Notes: generated by a model not told the origin, from the sequence alone. DNA of 64,000 bases from a bacterium D16-50 (GCA_003612485.1 RAZA01000006.1:124001-188000); one strand, 5' to 3'. Shown: positions 32,273-41,524, numbered from the stretch's first letter. Numbers and translations: made by a program.

Positions 32273-34093
32273 ATGAGCAGGTTGCTGGATCGTACAAAGG
32301 TGGGAAAGTATATTTTGTTGAAACAGAAGCGTTCGGATTTCTTTACCAAATGGAAGGATTCCGAAAAGCAGGCAGCCGGAACGGCAGGCTCCGGGCCCGA
32401 AGCGGAGACCTCCGAGGAAAAGCGTAAGGAGTCGGAGGATCTGCGTAACAGAGAAGGATATAAGATACGCTGTCCTAAGTGCGGGAAGTCGGTGGACCGG
32501 GACCGGGTGGTGAAGAGGAAATATATCTGCTATGAATGCAATGGGTATTTCCGGGTCAAAGTGAACAACCGCATCCGTATGGTCGCTGATCCTCATAGCT
32601 TTGAGCCTTGGTTTACGGATATGCCCGTATCCAATCCGCTGGACTATGAAGGATATGAGGAAAAGCTGGCCGGAGCCAGAGAAAAGACAGGTCTGGAGGA
32701 AGCGGTGACAGTGGGACAGTGCAAGGTGTTCGGTGAGGACATGGTGCTGGGGATCTGTGACTCCAGATTTCTCATGGCCAGCATGGGCCATGTGGTGGGG
32801 GAGAAGATCACTGCCGCCATTGAACGGGCCATTGAGAGAAGGCTGCCCGTTTTTCTGTTCTGCTGTTCGGGAGGCGCCAGAATGCAGGAGGGCATCGTCT
32901 CTCTGATGCAGATGGCCAAGACTTCTGCGGCCGTGCGGAAGCTGGGGGAGGCCGGGCTGCTGTACTGCACCGTGCTCACGGATCCCACCACGGGAGGCGT
33001 GACTGCCAGCTTCGCCATGCTTGGGGATGTGATCATGGCGGAGCCGGGCGCGCTGATCGGATTTGCCGGGCCCAGAGTCATTCGGCAAACCATCGGTCAG
33101 GAGCTGCCGGAGGGCTTTCAGACTTCGGAGTTTCTGGTGGAGCATGGCATCATTGACGGTATCGTAAAGAGGGAGAACCTGAAAAAGACTATCTATTTCC
33201 TGATCAAGGCCCATCAGGGCAGGGAGGGGGAGTACGCCCGCTTTCTGCCGGGAACGGAGAACCATTTCATTTTGAGCGAGGTGCTGAAGGAACAGTCTTG
33301 GAACGAGAGGCCCCGCAATGCCTGGGACAAGGTGAGGGCGGTGCGGAGGGTGGAGAGGGCCTCCGCCTGCGACTACATAGAGCATATCTTTGATTCCTTC
33401 GTGGAAGCCCACGGAGACAGGAGCTTCCGGGACGATCCGGCCATCATAGGAGGCATCGGCTTTCTGGACGGCCAGCCGGTGACTGTGATCGCCCAGCACA
33501 AAGGAAAGGATGTGCGGGAGTGTCAGGAGAGAAACTACGGCATGCCTATGCCGGAGGGCTATCGCAAGGCTTTGCGCCTTATGAAGCAGGCGGAGAAATT
33601 TCACCGCCCCATCGTCAGCTTCGTGAATACCTCCGGGGCCTTCTGCGGCATCGAGGCGGAGGAGCGGGGGCAGGGGGAGGCCATCGCCCGGAGCCTGACG
33701 GAGATGTCGGCCCTGAAGGTGCCTGTCCTTTGTATTTTCATCGGAGAGGGAGGCAGCGGCGGCGCGCTTGCCACCGGCGTGGGAAATCAGGTGTGGATGC
33801 TGGAAAACGCCACTTATTCCATATTGTCCCCGGAGGGCTTCGCGTCCATATTGTGGAAGGATTCCACAAAGGCCAAGGAAGCCAGCGAGATCATGCGCAT
33901 TACGGCTCAGGACTTAAAGGAACTGGGCATTATCGAGAAGATCATTCCTGAGTTCGGGGGCGCGGACGCTGGGACGGCTTCGGCCATAGGGGGCTACCTG
34001 AAGGAACAGATCAAGGGATTTCTGAAGGAGTTTCAGGGAATGACGGGAGAGGAGATCGCGGCGCAAAGGTATGAGAGATTCCGCAGATTCTGA
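32273..34093 (+). CDS. accDA: Acetyl-CoA carboxylase carboxyltransferase, fused beta and alpha subunits
   Basis: One 606-residue frame encodes both carboxyltransferase subunits, which are normally separate proteins. The AccD half (about 1-340) has the zinc ribbon C67/C70 and C86/C89 (RCPKCGK, CYECNG), the oxyanion motif [11 protein letters not shown] and [15 protein letters not shown]. The AccA half (about 345-606) has [35 protein letters not shown] and [15 protein letters not shown]. An acidic linker of about 30 residues (33-62) precedes the ribbon. Together they transfer CO2 from carboxybiotin to acetyl-CoA to make malonyl-CoA. The start at 32273 follows GAGGTG. Its partners AccB and AccC are not encoded in the window. 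Confidence 0.95.
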   Translation: MSRLLDRTKVGKYILLKQKRSDFFTKWKDSEKQAAGTAGSGPEAETSEEKRKESEDLRNREGYKIRCPKCGKSVDRDRVVKRKYICYECNGYFRVKVNNRIRMVADPHSFEPWFTDMPVSNPLDYEGYEEKLAGAREKTGLEEAVTVGQCKVFGEDMVLGICDSRFLMASMGHVVGEKITAAIERAIERRLPVFLFCCSGGARMQEGIVSLMQMAKTSAAVRKLGEAGLLYCTVLTDPTTGGVTASFAMLGDVIMAEPGALIGFAGPRVIRQTIGQELPEGFQTSEFLVEHGIIDGIVKRENLKKTIYFLIKAHQGREGEYARFLPGTENHFILSEVLKEQSWNERPRNAWDKVRAVRRVERASACDYIEHIFDSFVEAHGDRSFRDDPAIIGGIGFLDGQPVTVIAQHKGKDVRECQERNYGMPMPEGYRKALRLMKQAEKFHRPIVSFVNTSGAFCGIEAEERGQGEAIARSLTEMSALKVPVLCIFIGEGGSGGALATGVGNQVWMLENATYSILSPEGFASILWKDSTKAKEASEIMRITAQDLKELGIIEKIIPEFGGADAGTASAIGGYLKEQIKGFLKEFQGMTGEEIAAQRYERFRRF

Positions 34094-34212
34094 GACAGTG
34101 TAGGGCAAAGGTTCCATTTTCCGGATCCCGGCGTTGATATGGGAGGATATGGGAGAGATTGGGCAAGGACGGCGGCGCTGAAAGATTTCGATAGAAAGGA
34201 TGGTTTATAGGG

Positions 34213-35187
34213 ATGTCTGTTAGGATAATAGGAACCGGAAGCGCATTGCCTGTTAGATGCGTTGGCAATGGGGAGCTGGAAGCTTTGGTGGATACCTCTG
34301 ACGAATGGATCAGGGAGCGCACGGGAATCTGCAGCAGATATGTGTCCACCGGGGAGACCGTGGCGTCTCTGGCGGCGGCAGCCTGCGCCCATGCTCTCGA
34401 GGACGCCGGGAAGGAGAGCGGGGAGGTGGAGCTGCTGCTGATCGCCACTTGCACACCGGAGGATGCCCTGCCCTGCGTCGCATGTCAGGTGCAGGAGAGG
34501 ATCGGGGCGGTGAACGCCGTGGCCTTCGACCTGAATGCGGCCTGCGCCGGCTTTCTGTTTGCCCTGCACACGGCATGGGCATACATCGAAGCGGGAATCT
34601 ATAGGAATGCTCTGGTGGCAGGAGCGGAGGTGCTGTCCAAGATCATAGACTGGACGGACAGGGGAACCTGCATTCTGTTCGGTGACGGCGCGGGGGCCGT
34701 GTATCTGGAGAAATGCGAAACGGGGGGGCAAAACGGCATTCTGGGCTTTGCGCAGCATTCCGACGGCAGGCGGGGACCGGTGCTGTCCTGCGTCGGGAGA
34801 CAGAGTGGCAATCCATATTTCCGGCAGGAGCCTTTGTATCCATATGTGAGGATGGACGGCAGGGAGGTATTTGCCTTTGCCGTGCGTCAGGTGCCTGAGG
34901 CCATCAGGGAGGCAGTGGGAAAGGCGGGGATAGGAGTGGAGGATGTGGACCTATTCGTGCTCCATCAGGCCAATAGGAGGATTCTGGAGGGAATTGCCAA
35001 AAGGCTGTCCGTGGACATGGAGCGCTTTCCTATGAATCTGGATAGGGTGGGAAACACTTCTTCCGCCGCCATCCCCCTTCTTTTGGATGAACTGAGACAC
35101 AATGGGCGCATAGTCCCCGGAATGACTCTGGTGCTCTCAGGCTTCGGCGCCGGACTTACCTACGGGGCCTGCGTGCTGAGATGGTAA
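34213..35187 (+). CDS. fabH: Beta-ketoacyl-ACP synthase III
   Basis: The 324-residue enzyme has the FabH triad in NAACAGFLFAL (Cys near 113), HQANRRILEGIAKRL (His) and GNTSSAAIPLLLDE (Asn). It begins RIIGTGSALP...SDEWIRERTGI, as usual. It condenses acetyl-CoA with malonyl-ACP to start synthesis. In many Firmicutes fabH opens the fab operon; here it follows accDA by 119 bp and precedes the MarR regulator. Confidence 0.95.
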   Translation: MSVRIIGTGSALPVRCVGNGELEALVDTSDEWIRERTGICSRYVSTGETVASLAAAACAHALEDAGKESGEVELLLIATCTPEDALPCVACQVQERIGAVNAVAFDLNAACAGFLFALHTAWAYIEAGIYRNALVAGAEVLSKIIDWTDRGTCILFGDGAGAVYLEKCETGGQNGILGFAQHSDGRRGPVLSCVGRQSGNPYFRQEPLYPYVRMDGREVFAFAVRQVPEAIREAVGKAGIGVEDVDLFVLHQANRRILEGIAKRLSVDMERFPMNLDRVGNTSSAAIPLLLDELRHNGRIVPGMTLVLSGFGAGLTYGACVLRW

Positions 35188-35196
35188 AGGTTGTCC

Positions 35197-35224
35197 TTGA
35201 CATTTTCTGAAAAGTTGGTACATT
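35197..35224 (+). promoter_or_regulatory. Possible promoter of the MarR gene
   Basis: TTGACA (35197-35202) has a usable but weak -10 TACATT at 35219-35224 (16-bp spacer). It would allow the regulator and cls to be expressed apart from the fab operon. No TTTGA/TCAAA box is seen here. Confidence 0.35.
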
Positions 35225-35277
35225 TATATTAGCCGTGGTTGGGGCGATTGCGGTCAAAGGAGGATAGCGGCGGCGAG

Positions 35278-35736
35278 ATGGCACAGAATACGAAGCGTTC
35301 CATAAACGAACTGCTGGTGAGCTTGTTCAACCATGTGATGGCTCTGGAGGCAAAGGCGGTCATCACGGAGGAGTATAAGGACATCACCAACAATGACATG
35401 CATATCATAGAGGCCATCGGAGTGGAAGAGCCCAGAAACATGTCCGTGATAGCCCGCAGGCTTTCCGTGACGGTAGGGACCCTGACCACAAATATGAATG
35501 GATTGGAGAAAAAAGGCTATATTAGAAGAGAGCGCAGCCTGAAGGACAAGCGGGTGGTGCATGTGACCCTCACGGAGAAGGGGAGAAAGGCCTTTTTTCA
35601 TCACCGGGATTTTCATAAGAAAATGATCAAGGCAATTTTGAAGGACTTAAGCGGGGAGGAGATGGAGATTCTTTATAGGTGTTTGGAGAATCTCAACGGA
35701 TTTCTGGAGCCGGACGACGGAAATGCGGGGGAATGA
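35278..35736 (+). CDS. fabT: MarR-family regulator, FabT-like
   Basis: The 152-residue protein has a MarR winged helix: MSVIARRLSVTVGTLTTNMNGLEKKGYIRR (recognition helix) followed by the beta-wing RSLKDKRVVHVTLTEKGRKAF. Its position within a fab cluster and the presence of a TTTGA/TCAAA palindrome at the operon's start suggest it is the FabT-type repressor that responds to acyl-ACP. The ATG at 35278 follows AAAGGAGG at a rather long 13-bp spacing, so translation may be modest. The symbol is given by context; direct equivalence to streptococcal FabT is not shown. Confidence 0.75.
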   Translation: MAQNTKRSINELLVSLFNHVMALEAKAVITEEYKDITNNDMHIIEAIGVEEPRNMSVIARRLSVTVGTLTTNMNGLEKKGYIRRERSLKDKRVVHVTLTEKGRKAFFHHRDFHKKMIKAILKDLSGEEMEILYRCLENLNGFLEPDDGNAGE

Positions 35737-35809
35737 ATGGTTCGGCCCTTCAGGCAGGCCTTGAAAAGGCGTAAAAGAGGTCCTTTGATGAGGCCGGAAG
35801 GTGGTATGG

Positions 35810-37369
35810 ATGAGTACGAGTGAAAAGGGCGACAGAAGGTTCGGCGGAATCAAGACGGTGATATATGGCCGCACCATCGTGATACTGCTGGGTTTTCTTG
35901 CGCAGCTGATTCTGCTGGCGGCAGGATATTACCTGCTCAGGAACTATAATTTCCTTTTTTATATATTGTTTTTGTGCATCAGCGCCGTTGCGCTGGTGTA
36001 TATTTTTAATACGCCGGGAAATCCGGACGTGAAACTGACATGGATGTTTCCCATTGCCATTTTTCCGGTATTCGGTTCCATCTTCTACATGACCATCACT
36101 TTTCAGCCGGGAACCACGGTGATGTACGATAGGCTTAGAATCCTTTCTGAGCATACGAAGAAATACGTGCCCCTAAGGCCCCTGACCAGAGGGAGGCTGC
36201 GGGAGGAAAGCCCTCACATGGGGCAGCTGGCTTATTATCTGGAGAGGCGGGACAACAGTCCTGTGTATGAGAATACGCAGGTGAAGTATTACCCCTTGGG
36301 GGACGGCCAGTTCGTGGATATGGTGGAGGAGCTGAGAAAGGCCGAGAAATTCATTTTTCTGGAGTTCTTCATCGTCCATGAGGGCAGGATGTTGGACACG
36401 ATTCTGGAGATTCTGAGGGAAAAGGCGAAGCAGGGTGTGGAGGTGCGGTTCATGTATGACGGCACCAATGTATTGCTCAACCTTCCCAGTTTTTTTCCGA
36501 AGCTCATGGAGGACGAGGGCATCCGCTGTAAGATGTTCGCGCCGATCAGGCCTGTCTTTTCTCCCCACTACAATAATCGGGATCATCGGAAGATACTGGT
36601 CATCGACGGCAAGGTGGCTTTTACGGGGGGCATTAATCTGGCGGACGAGTATATCAATGAGAAGAACCGCTTCGGCCATTGGAAGGACGCGGGAGCCATG
36701 GTCAGGGGCGACGCGGTGGAGAGATTCACCTATATGTTTCTGGAGATGTGGAATGAGTCCGAGACAGGGCCGGAGAATTATGGGGCCTATGTCCTGCCGG
36801 AGGAGGCGGCAAGGCCCAGCGACGGGTATGTGATTCCTTACAGTGTCTGCCCTCTGGGGCCGGAGCGGGTGGGGGAGAGGGTGTATCTGGACATCATCAA
36901 TACGGCCCACACCTATGTGCATATCATGACCCCTTACCTGATATTGGATTATCAGATGCTTATGGCGCTGATCTATGCCGCCGGCAGGGGCGTGGAGGTG
37001 GTTATCATCATGCCTCACATTCCCGACAAGAAGTATGCGTTCATGCTTGCAAAGACATATTATAATCAGCTTCTGGAGGCAGGGGTGAGAATCTGTGAGT
37101 ATGAGCCGGGCTTTGTGCATGCAAAGGTATTTGTGTCCGATGACGTGAAGGCGGTGGTGGGCACGGTGAATCTGGACTATAGAAGTTTGTACCATCATTT
37201 TGAATGCGGGCTGATTTTGTATAAGAATTCCCAGATAGCGCTGATGGAGGAGGATATCAAAGATACTCTGAAAAAATGTATTGAGATGACCGTGGAGGAC
37301 TACAGAAAGCTGAAGCTGACGGATCGGGCGCTGGGAAGGATCATGAGGTTTTTGGCGCCGCTGATGTAG
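35810..37369 (+). CDS. cls: Cardiolipin synthase
   Basis: The 519-residue phospholipase D-family protein has two N-terminal membrane helices (about 22-45 and 50-72, plus a short third segment) and two HKD motifs: NRDHRKILVIDGKVAFTGG and HAKVFVSDDVKAVVGTVNLD. It joins two phosphatidylglycerol molecules to make cardiolipin at the membrane. The start at 35810 follows GGAAGGTGG. It lies 73 bp after the MarR gene and ends at a strong terminator, so it is probably the last gene of the lipid operon. Confidence 0.93.
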   Translation: MSTSEKGDRRFGGIKTVIYGRTIVILLGFLAQLILLAAGYYLLRNYNFLFYILFLCISAVALVYIFNTPGNPDVKLTWMFPIAIFPVFGSIFYMTITFQPGTTVMYDRLRILSEHTKKYVPLRPLTRGRLREESPHMGQLAYYLERRDNSPVYENTQVKYYPLGDGQFVDMVEELRKAEKFIFLEFFIVHEGRMLDTILEILREKAKQGVEVRFMYDGTNVLLNLPSFFPKLMEDEGIRCKMFAPIRPVFSPHYNNRDHRKILVIDGKVAFTGGINLADEYINEKNRFGHWKDAGAMVRGDAVERFTYMFLEMWNESETGPENYGAYVLPEEAARPSDGYVIPYSVCPLGPERVGERVYLDIINTAHTYVHIMTPYLILDYQMLMALIYAAGRGVEVVIIMPHIPDKKYAFMLAKTYYNQLLEAGVRICEYEPGFVHAKVFVSDDVKAVVGTVNLDYRSLYHHFECGLILYKNSQIALMEEDIKDTLKKCIEMTVEDYRKLKLTDRALGRIMRFLAPLM

Positions 37370-37378
37370 GGCGTTATG

Positions 37379-37406
37379 GGGCAGGTTTTGACCTGCCCGT
37401 TTTTTA
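37379..37406 (+). terminator. Terminator after cls
   Basis: GGGCAGGT (37379-37386 region) pairs with ACCTGCCC (37391-37398) across a four-base loop, then a run of six T. Confidence 0.9.
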
Positions 37407-37411
37407 TTCAT

Positions 37412-37448
37412 AACAATAGAAGACTCGCGAAGCGTGGCTTCTATTGTT
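37412..37448. repeat. 11-bp inverted repeat with a dispersed core
   Basis: AACAATAGAAG (37412-37422) is perfectly inverted at 37438-37448. The loop contains CTCGCGAAGC (37424-37433), which recurs at 12517-12526 with similar right-hand flank (…TTTTATTGT). It may be a small dispersed palindromic element. Confidence 0.5.
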
Positions 37449-37453
37449 TCAGC

Positions 37454-37481
37454 TGAAACTTTTTTGCGCAAAGATCGTCTA
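37454..37481 (+). promoter_or_regulatory. ECF-type promoter (probable autoregulation)
   Basis: TGAAAC (37454-37459) and CGTCTA (37476-37481) are 16 bp apart, the pattern of group ECF (sigma-W-like) promoters. It lies about 115 bp before the ECF sigma gene, pointing to autoregulation. Confidence 0.7.
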
Positions 37482-37595
37482 TAGTCTCAGAGGGGAGCGG
37501 AAAGGATGCCAAAGCGCGCTTAAAAGATGCGTGAAGGGCGGTTGGGAAGCAGTCTTACCGCCAGAGGCAAAGGGACGGGAATAGGAGGGCAGAGT

Positions 37596-38156
37596 TTGAA
37601 AGATACGGAAATAATTGATTTGTACTGGGCCAGAGATCAGCAGGCGATCGCGGAGACGCAGAAGGCCTATGGAAAATACTGCTACAGCATCGCATGGCAT
37701 ATTCTGTTCAACAAGGAGGATTCGGATGAATGCGTCAACGATACCTGGCTGAGGGCTTGGAATGCCATCCCGCCCAAAAGGCCGGGGAGGCTGGAGGTAT
37801 TCTTGGGCACTATCACGAGGAATCTCTCTCTGGACAGGTGGAAGGAAAGGCATACTATGAAAAGAGGAAACGGGGAAATGATGCTGGCTCTGGACGAGCT
37901 GGCGGAATGTGTGCCGGACATGCACGGCACGGAAGAGCAGGTGGAGGCGGCGGAGCTGGAACGTCTGTTGAACGAATTCCTGCATTCGCTTCCGGAAAGG
38001 GAATGCAATGTGTTTCTGCGCAGATATTGGTACGTGGAAGAATACAATGAAATCGCAAAGCGATATGGGATGAAGCTGAACACGGTGAAGACATGTCTGT
38101 TTCGCACTAGGGCGAAGCTACGCAGTTATCTGGAGGAGGAAGGGGTGATAGTATGA
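37596..38156 (+). CDS. ECF-family RNA polymerase sigma factor
   Basis: The 186-residue protein has region 2 (AYGKYCYSIAWHILFNKEDSDECVNDTWLRAWNAIPP split around the -10 contact helix, then NLSLDRWKERH) and region 4 (LPERECNVFLRRYWYVEEYNEIAKRYGMKLNTVKTCLFRTRAKLR across the -35 reader). Length and lack of region 3 mark it as ECF. The TTG start at 37596 follows AGGAGGG; the upstream frame has no such site. Its stop overlaps the start of the next gene, a membrane protein likely to be its anti-sigma factor. Confidence 0.9.
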   Translation: MKDTEIIDLYWARDQQAIAETQKAYGKYCYSIAWHILFNKEDSDECVNDTWLRAWNAIPPKRPGRLEVFLGTITRNLSLDRWKERHTMKRGNGEMMLALDELAECVPDMHGTEEQVEAAELERLLNEFLHSLPERECNVFLRRYWYVEEYNEIAKRYGMKLNTVKTCLFRTRAKLRSYLEEEGVIV

Positions 38157-39322
38157 GCAGAGATAGGGACGAAGGCATGAGGGAGCATGCGCTGAGGATT
38201 ATGGAAGCGCTGTCCGGTGTGGACGAGGAGCTTCTGGAGCGCAGCGGCAGGGAGCGGCAGCGCCGAAACCTGACAGCGCCGGGGCATAGGAGGGCATCCC
38301 GGACCGGGGCTGTCGGCTCCCGCAAGCGCCCTATATGGCAGGCGGCAGGCGCTTGGGCAGCAGCGCTGTGCCTTGGCGTGGCGGGCATTGCCAGCTGGAG
38401 CGCATACGGACAACGGGGGGGAGCCGGAGACGGAAGTCCCCTGGTAAAAAGCGGCACCGTCTATGAGGAGAACGGAATGGATATGGCGGGAGGCCAGAAC
38501 GATTATCCGGGAGACGCTCCGGAGTGTGAGGGCGCGGCAGACGTGGAAGAACATCAGAAACTCGGCCCGGCCCAAGGGGATGTGGCAGCCCAAGGAAACG
38601 GCGCGGCACAAGGGGATGGCACGGTCCAAGGAAACGGCGCGGCACAGGAAAACAGCTCCGTGAAAGATAATAGCGCGGTACACACAGGCGTGGAGTCTGC
38701 CGGAAACTATGGCGATACGGGCCGGAAGGATGGCTTGCCACAGAATATTGATTCAGAGAATACCGGGAGCTTCGGACAAAATGATACAGAAGATGGTATG
38801 ACGGAGATCGTAGACGGCTGCGGCAAGCTAAACGCCATAGAATATTCCCTGCAGGCGGCTGGTCAGATAGAGGGGCTGGGGGAGTATGTGCCCGAAACAC
38901 TGCCGGAAGGCTATAAATTTGAGAGCGCCTACAGCAATCAGGATCTGGATAGAGAGAACCTTACAGTGAGCTGGAGCAGAGGAATGGATATGATCCTGCT
39001 GCATCTGGAGCAGACACAGGGAACCGTGGAAACCGTGGACGTGGAAAAGCCGGAGATCTATGATGAGCGTCTCTATGAAGTTCCCTATGGGGAGACGGTG
39101 CCGGAGGAATATCGGCAGGTATTTCAGGATCCGGTGTTCGCGCTGGAGGATTTCAGCTTGGAGATCGTGGAGAGCCGGATGAAGGCTTATGAGGACAGCG
39201 GGGACACAGCCACACCCAGAGGCAATTTCAAGGTTCTGTATCCTGACGGGGTTCTGGTATCCTTCAACGGGCGGGGCACGGCTCAGGAGATATGGGACAT
39301 GTTCTGCTCCATGGGGCCCTGA
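38153..39322 (+). CDS. Membrane anti-sigma factor candidate
   Basis: The 389-residue protein overlaps the sigma gene (ATGA) and is therefore translationally coupled, the usual sigma/anti-sigma arrangement. Its N-terminus (about 1-60, EHALRIMEALSGVDEELLERS) would be cytoplasmic, followed by one membrane helix (about 62-82). Outside is a Gly/Ala/Gln/Asn-rich tail with a degenerate six-residue repeat (AAQGNG, AAQGDG; about 140-165) and a folded C-terminal domain (from about 225: LPEGYKFESAYSNQ, LTVSWSRGMDMILLHLEQ) that resembles DUF4367-like sensors. No zinc HxxxCxxC anti-sigma motif is seen, so the call rests on context and topology. Confidence 0.7.
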   Translation: MSRDRDEGMREHALRIMEALSGVDEELLERSGRERQRRNLTAPGHRRASRTGAVGSRKRPIWQAAGAWAAALCLGVAGIASWSAYGQRGGAGDGSPLVKSGTVYEENGMDMAGGQNDYPGDAPECEGAADVEEHQKLGPAQGDVAAQGNGAAQGDGTVQGNGAAQENSSVKDNSAVHTGVESAGNYGDTGRKDGLPQNIDSENTGSFGQNDTEDGMTEIVDGCGKLNAIEYSLQAAGQIEGLGEYVPETLPEGYKFESAYSNQDLDRENLTVSWSRGMDMILLHLEQTQGTVETVDVEKPEIYDERLYEVPYGETVPEEYRQVFQDPVFALEDFSLEIVESRMKAYEDSGDTATPRGNFKVLYPDGVLVSFNGRGTAQEIWDMFCSMGP

Positions 39323-39409
39323 AGGGCCGGACGGGGACGGTTTGGCAAGAAGCGCTGAGAATGGCCGCTGAGGATGCGGCATTGACGGGGCGGCGCAGCC
39401 GCGGCAAAG

Positions 39410-40114
39410 CTATAGGGCCGTGACTGCGTCGTTTTCGCGCATTCGATATCCGATGCCTACTTCCGTGAACACATATTGGGGCTGGGCAGGATTCTGCTCT
39501 ATTTTTCGGCGGATGTTTGCCATGTTCACCCGCAGAATTTGGTTGTTTCCGTCTATGTAAGGCCCCCAGATATTGTTCATGATGAAATTGTAGGTCAGCA
39601 CCCGCCCTGAATTTTTCGCCAGCAGGGTCAGGAGCTGGTATTCGATCTGAGTCAGGTGAATCTGTTTTCCCTGAAGCAGCACCAGCCGTTTCTGGAAGTT
39701 GATCTCAAGATCCAGTGCCCTATATGTGGTCGCGGGGGAGCTGCCGCTGTTGTGGCGCAGGGAAGTGCGTATCCGGGCCATGAGCTCTGCGATGCCAAAG
39801 GGCTTGGTGATATAGTCGTCAGCGCCCATGTCCAGAGCCTTGACCTTTTCCTGCTCCTCGTTGCGGGCGGAAATGATGATGATGGGAACATGGCTCCAGA
39901 GCCGGATTTTCTGCAGCACTTCACAGCCGTCTACATCGGGAAGCCCCAAATCCAGCAGAATCACGTCGGGACAGAGGGAGGCGGCCAGACTTAATCCCTC
40001 CCGTCCGGTAAACGCTGCTCTGACCCGGTAGCCGTTTCCGCTCAGGGTGGTGGTGATAAAGGAACAGATGCTTTTGTCGTCTTCTATTACCAGTATACTG
40101 AGTCTTGCAGTCAT
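39410..40114 (-). CDS. KdpE-like OmpR-family response regulator
   Basis: The 234-residue regulator has a complete receiver (SILVIEDDKSICSF, phospho-Asp in VILLDLGLPD, ISARNEEQEKVKALDMGADDYITKPF over two motifs) and a winged-helix DNA-binding domain (LTQIEYQLLTLLAKNSGRVLTY, ILRVNMANIRRKIE). The GLPDVDG and ADDYITKPFG spelling is KdpE-like. AGGAGG precedes the ATG. It is downstream of its kinase, separated by a 168-bp spacer with a direct repeat. No kdpFABC genes are in the window, so the potassium link is only by family. Confidence 0.9.
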   Translation of the reverse strand: MTARLSILVIEDDKSICSFITTTLSGNGYRVRAAFTGREGLSLAASLCPDVILLDLGLPDVDGCEVLQKIRLWSHVPIIIISARNEEQEKVKALDMGADDYITKPFGIAELMARIRTSLRHNSGSSPATTYRALDLEINFQKRLVLLQGKQIHLTQIEYQLLTLLAKNSGRVLTYNFIMNNIWGPYIDGNNQILRVNMANIRRKIEQNPAQPQYVFTEVGIGYRMRENDAVTAL

Positions 40115-40127
40115 ATGGAGTCCTCCT

Positions 40128-40278
40128 ATTCCAGTGCCGTCTCTACGCTACAGCGCCCATTTTACGGAAGGATTTTCGGCCGCAAGGGCATGCGTCCGTA
40201 AATCCTTCCGGGCGCATCCGCTTCGAGACTGATTCCAGTGCCGTCTCTACGCTACAGCGCCCATTTTACGGAAGGATT
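40128..40278. repeat. 47-bp direct repeat between kinase and regulator genes
   Basis: The 47 bases at 40128-40174 recur identically at 40232-40278 (period 104). Each copy contains a small CGCT-AC-AGCG hairpin. Between them, CGGAAGGATTT (40165-40175) and AAATCCTTCCG (40200-40210) form an 11-bp inverted repeat. Together they fill nearly the whole spacer. Confidence 0.9.
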
Positions 40279-40282
40279 AATA

Positions 40283-41350
40283 TTACTTCTTTTTGGGCAG
40301 GGTGAAGATGAATTCCGCTCCGTGCTCGTGATTCCTTCCCAGAATGGTTCCCTGATGGGCGCTGATGATGGTTTTGCAGATAACCAGACCAATCCCCATT
40401 CCTTTCTGGGCGTCAGGTGCATGGACGGCGGAGTAATAAGTGCCCTCGAATAAACTGTTCAGCATGTTTTCCGGAATGCCAATTCCATAGTCCCTGATAG
40501 TGAAGGAGACGTAATCAGGCTCGTCTTCAACCACCATATCCACAGGCTCCTTGCTGCCGGAATGGCGCAGGGCATTTTCCAGAAGGTTCAGGATTACCTG
40601 CTCGATCAGTACCACGTCCATGGGCAGCAGGATGAAATCGTCGGGAATTGTCACATGGATGGTGCAGCCGGGATGCCGCTTTTCCATTTTCTGCAGGGCC
40701 TCTCCGATCACCTCCTCCACGATCTCGTCAGTGGTATTGATAATGGGACGATCTTCTCTGATGCGGGTGATGGACAGAAGATTTTCCACCATATTGATGA
40801 GCCAGTCGGAGGATTCCTGAATATTGGTCACGATCTGTCTTTTCTCTTGTTCGCTTAAGAGAGATTGGTTTTCCAGAAAGATTAGGCAGTTGCCCAGAAT
40901 TCCCGAAAGCGGAGTCCTCAGGTCGTGGGAGATGGCCCGAAGAAGGTTGGCGCGGGTTTTTTCCAAGCCGGCTTCCGCCAGCTGCTTTTCCCGTTCAGCG
41001 ATGAGTTCTGATTGTGTGGTTGAATGGGAGATCAAAGCGCTGATGAATATGGTGACGGCGGCCATGCCCAGAAATGTGATGAAGAGACTGCCGGGAGAGA
41101 CGTCCTGAGTCAGCCCCAGCCACAGTACGGCGAGAAGAGAACAGAGAAGGCCGTAGAAATACCCTATGGTGTTGCAGGATATGATGATGAGGCTGAAAAT
41201 GAACAGTAAAGTGACATTGGAAGGATCTCTTCCTGCAGTGCCGCCATAGATGGCTGCGGCGGCTATGGTGATGGCCATACATACGACAGAAAAAAGTACA
41301 CTGTAAAGATGTTCGTTCCGTTTGCGCAGGGTCTGTAATTTTTTCAGCAT
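40283..41350 (-). CDS. KdpD-like sensor histidine kinase (short form)
   Basis: The 355-residue kinase has four membrane helices (about 17-37, 48-64, 66-84, 90-112, the DUF4118-like bundle), then the H-box LRAISHDLRTPLSGILGN, an N-box (NLLENALRHSG), DYGIGIP and GMGIGLVICKTI. It lacks the large cytoplasmic KdpD/USP N-terminal domain of full KdpD. The ATG follows GGAGGAG. It is the first gene of a two-gene unit with the KdpE-like regulator. Confidence 0.9.
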   Translation of the reverse strand: MLKKLQTLRKRNEHLYSVLFSVVCMAITIAAAAIYGGTAGRDPSNVTLLFIFSLIIISCNTIGYFYGLLCSLLAVLWLGLTQDVSPGSLFITFLGMAAVTIFISALISHSTTQSELIAEREKQLAEAGLEKTRANLLRAISHDLRTPLSGILGNCLIFLENQSLLSEQEKRQIVTNIQESSDWLINMVENLLSITRIREDRPIINTTDEIVEEVIGEALQKMEKRHPGCTIHVTIPDDFILLPMDVVLIEQVILNLLENALRHSGSKEPVDMVVEDEPDYVSFTIRDYGIGIPENMLNSLFEGTYYSAVHAPDAQKGMGIGLVICKTIISAHQGTILGRNHEHGAEFIFTLPKKK

Positions 41351-41423
41351 AGGTTACTCCTCCGTCAGCCGGTGCATGGAGCGTCTATTCGCCCTAAGGG
41401 TGCTGTGAAAAGCCACCACCTTC

Positions 41424-41452
41424 ATTATATAGTCTTTGTGCAGGTTAGGCAA
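41424..41452 (-). promoter_or_regulatory. Sigma-A promoter of the kinase-regulator pair
   Basis: On the minus strand TTGCCT (41447-41452) and TATAAT (41424-41429) are 17 bp apart, about 75 bp before the kinase start. Confidence 0.6.
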
Positions 41453-41524
41453 TAAGCCCAATGTAAAGATAGTGTTAAGAATTCCGGCATTCAGTTTGAA
41501 TTCCTTAAGATTCTATTGCGTCTC

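Noticed and set aside
39410..41350. Complete potassium transport (Kdp) locus
   Set aside because: Only a KdpDE-like pair is present and the kinase lacks the KdpD N-terminal domain; no kdpFABC genes lie in the window.
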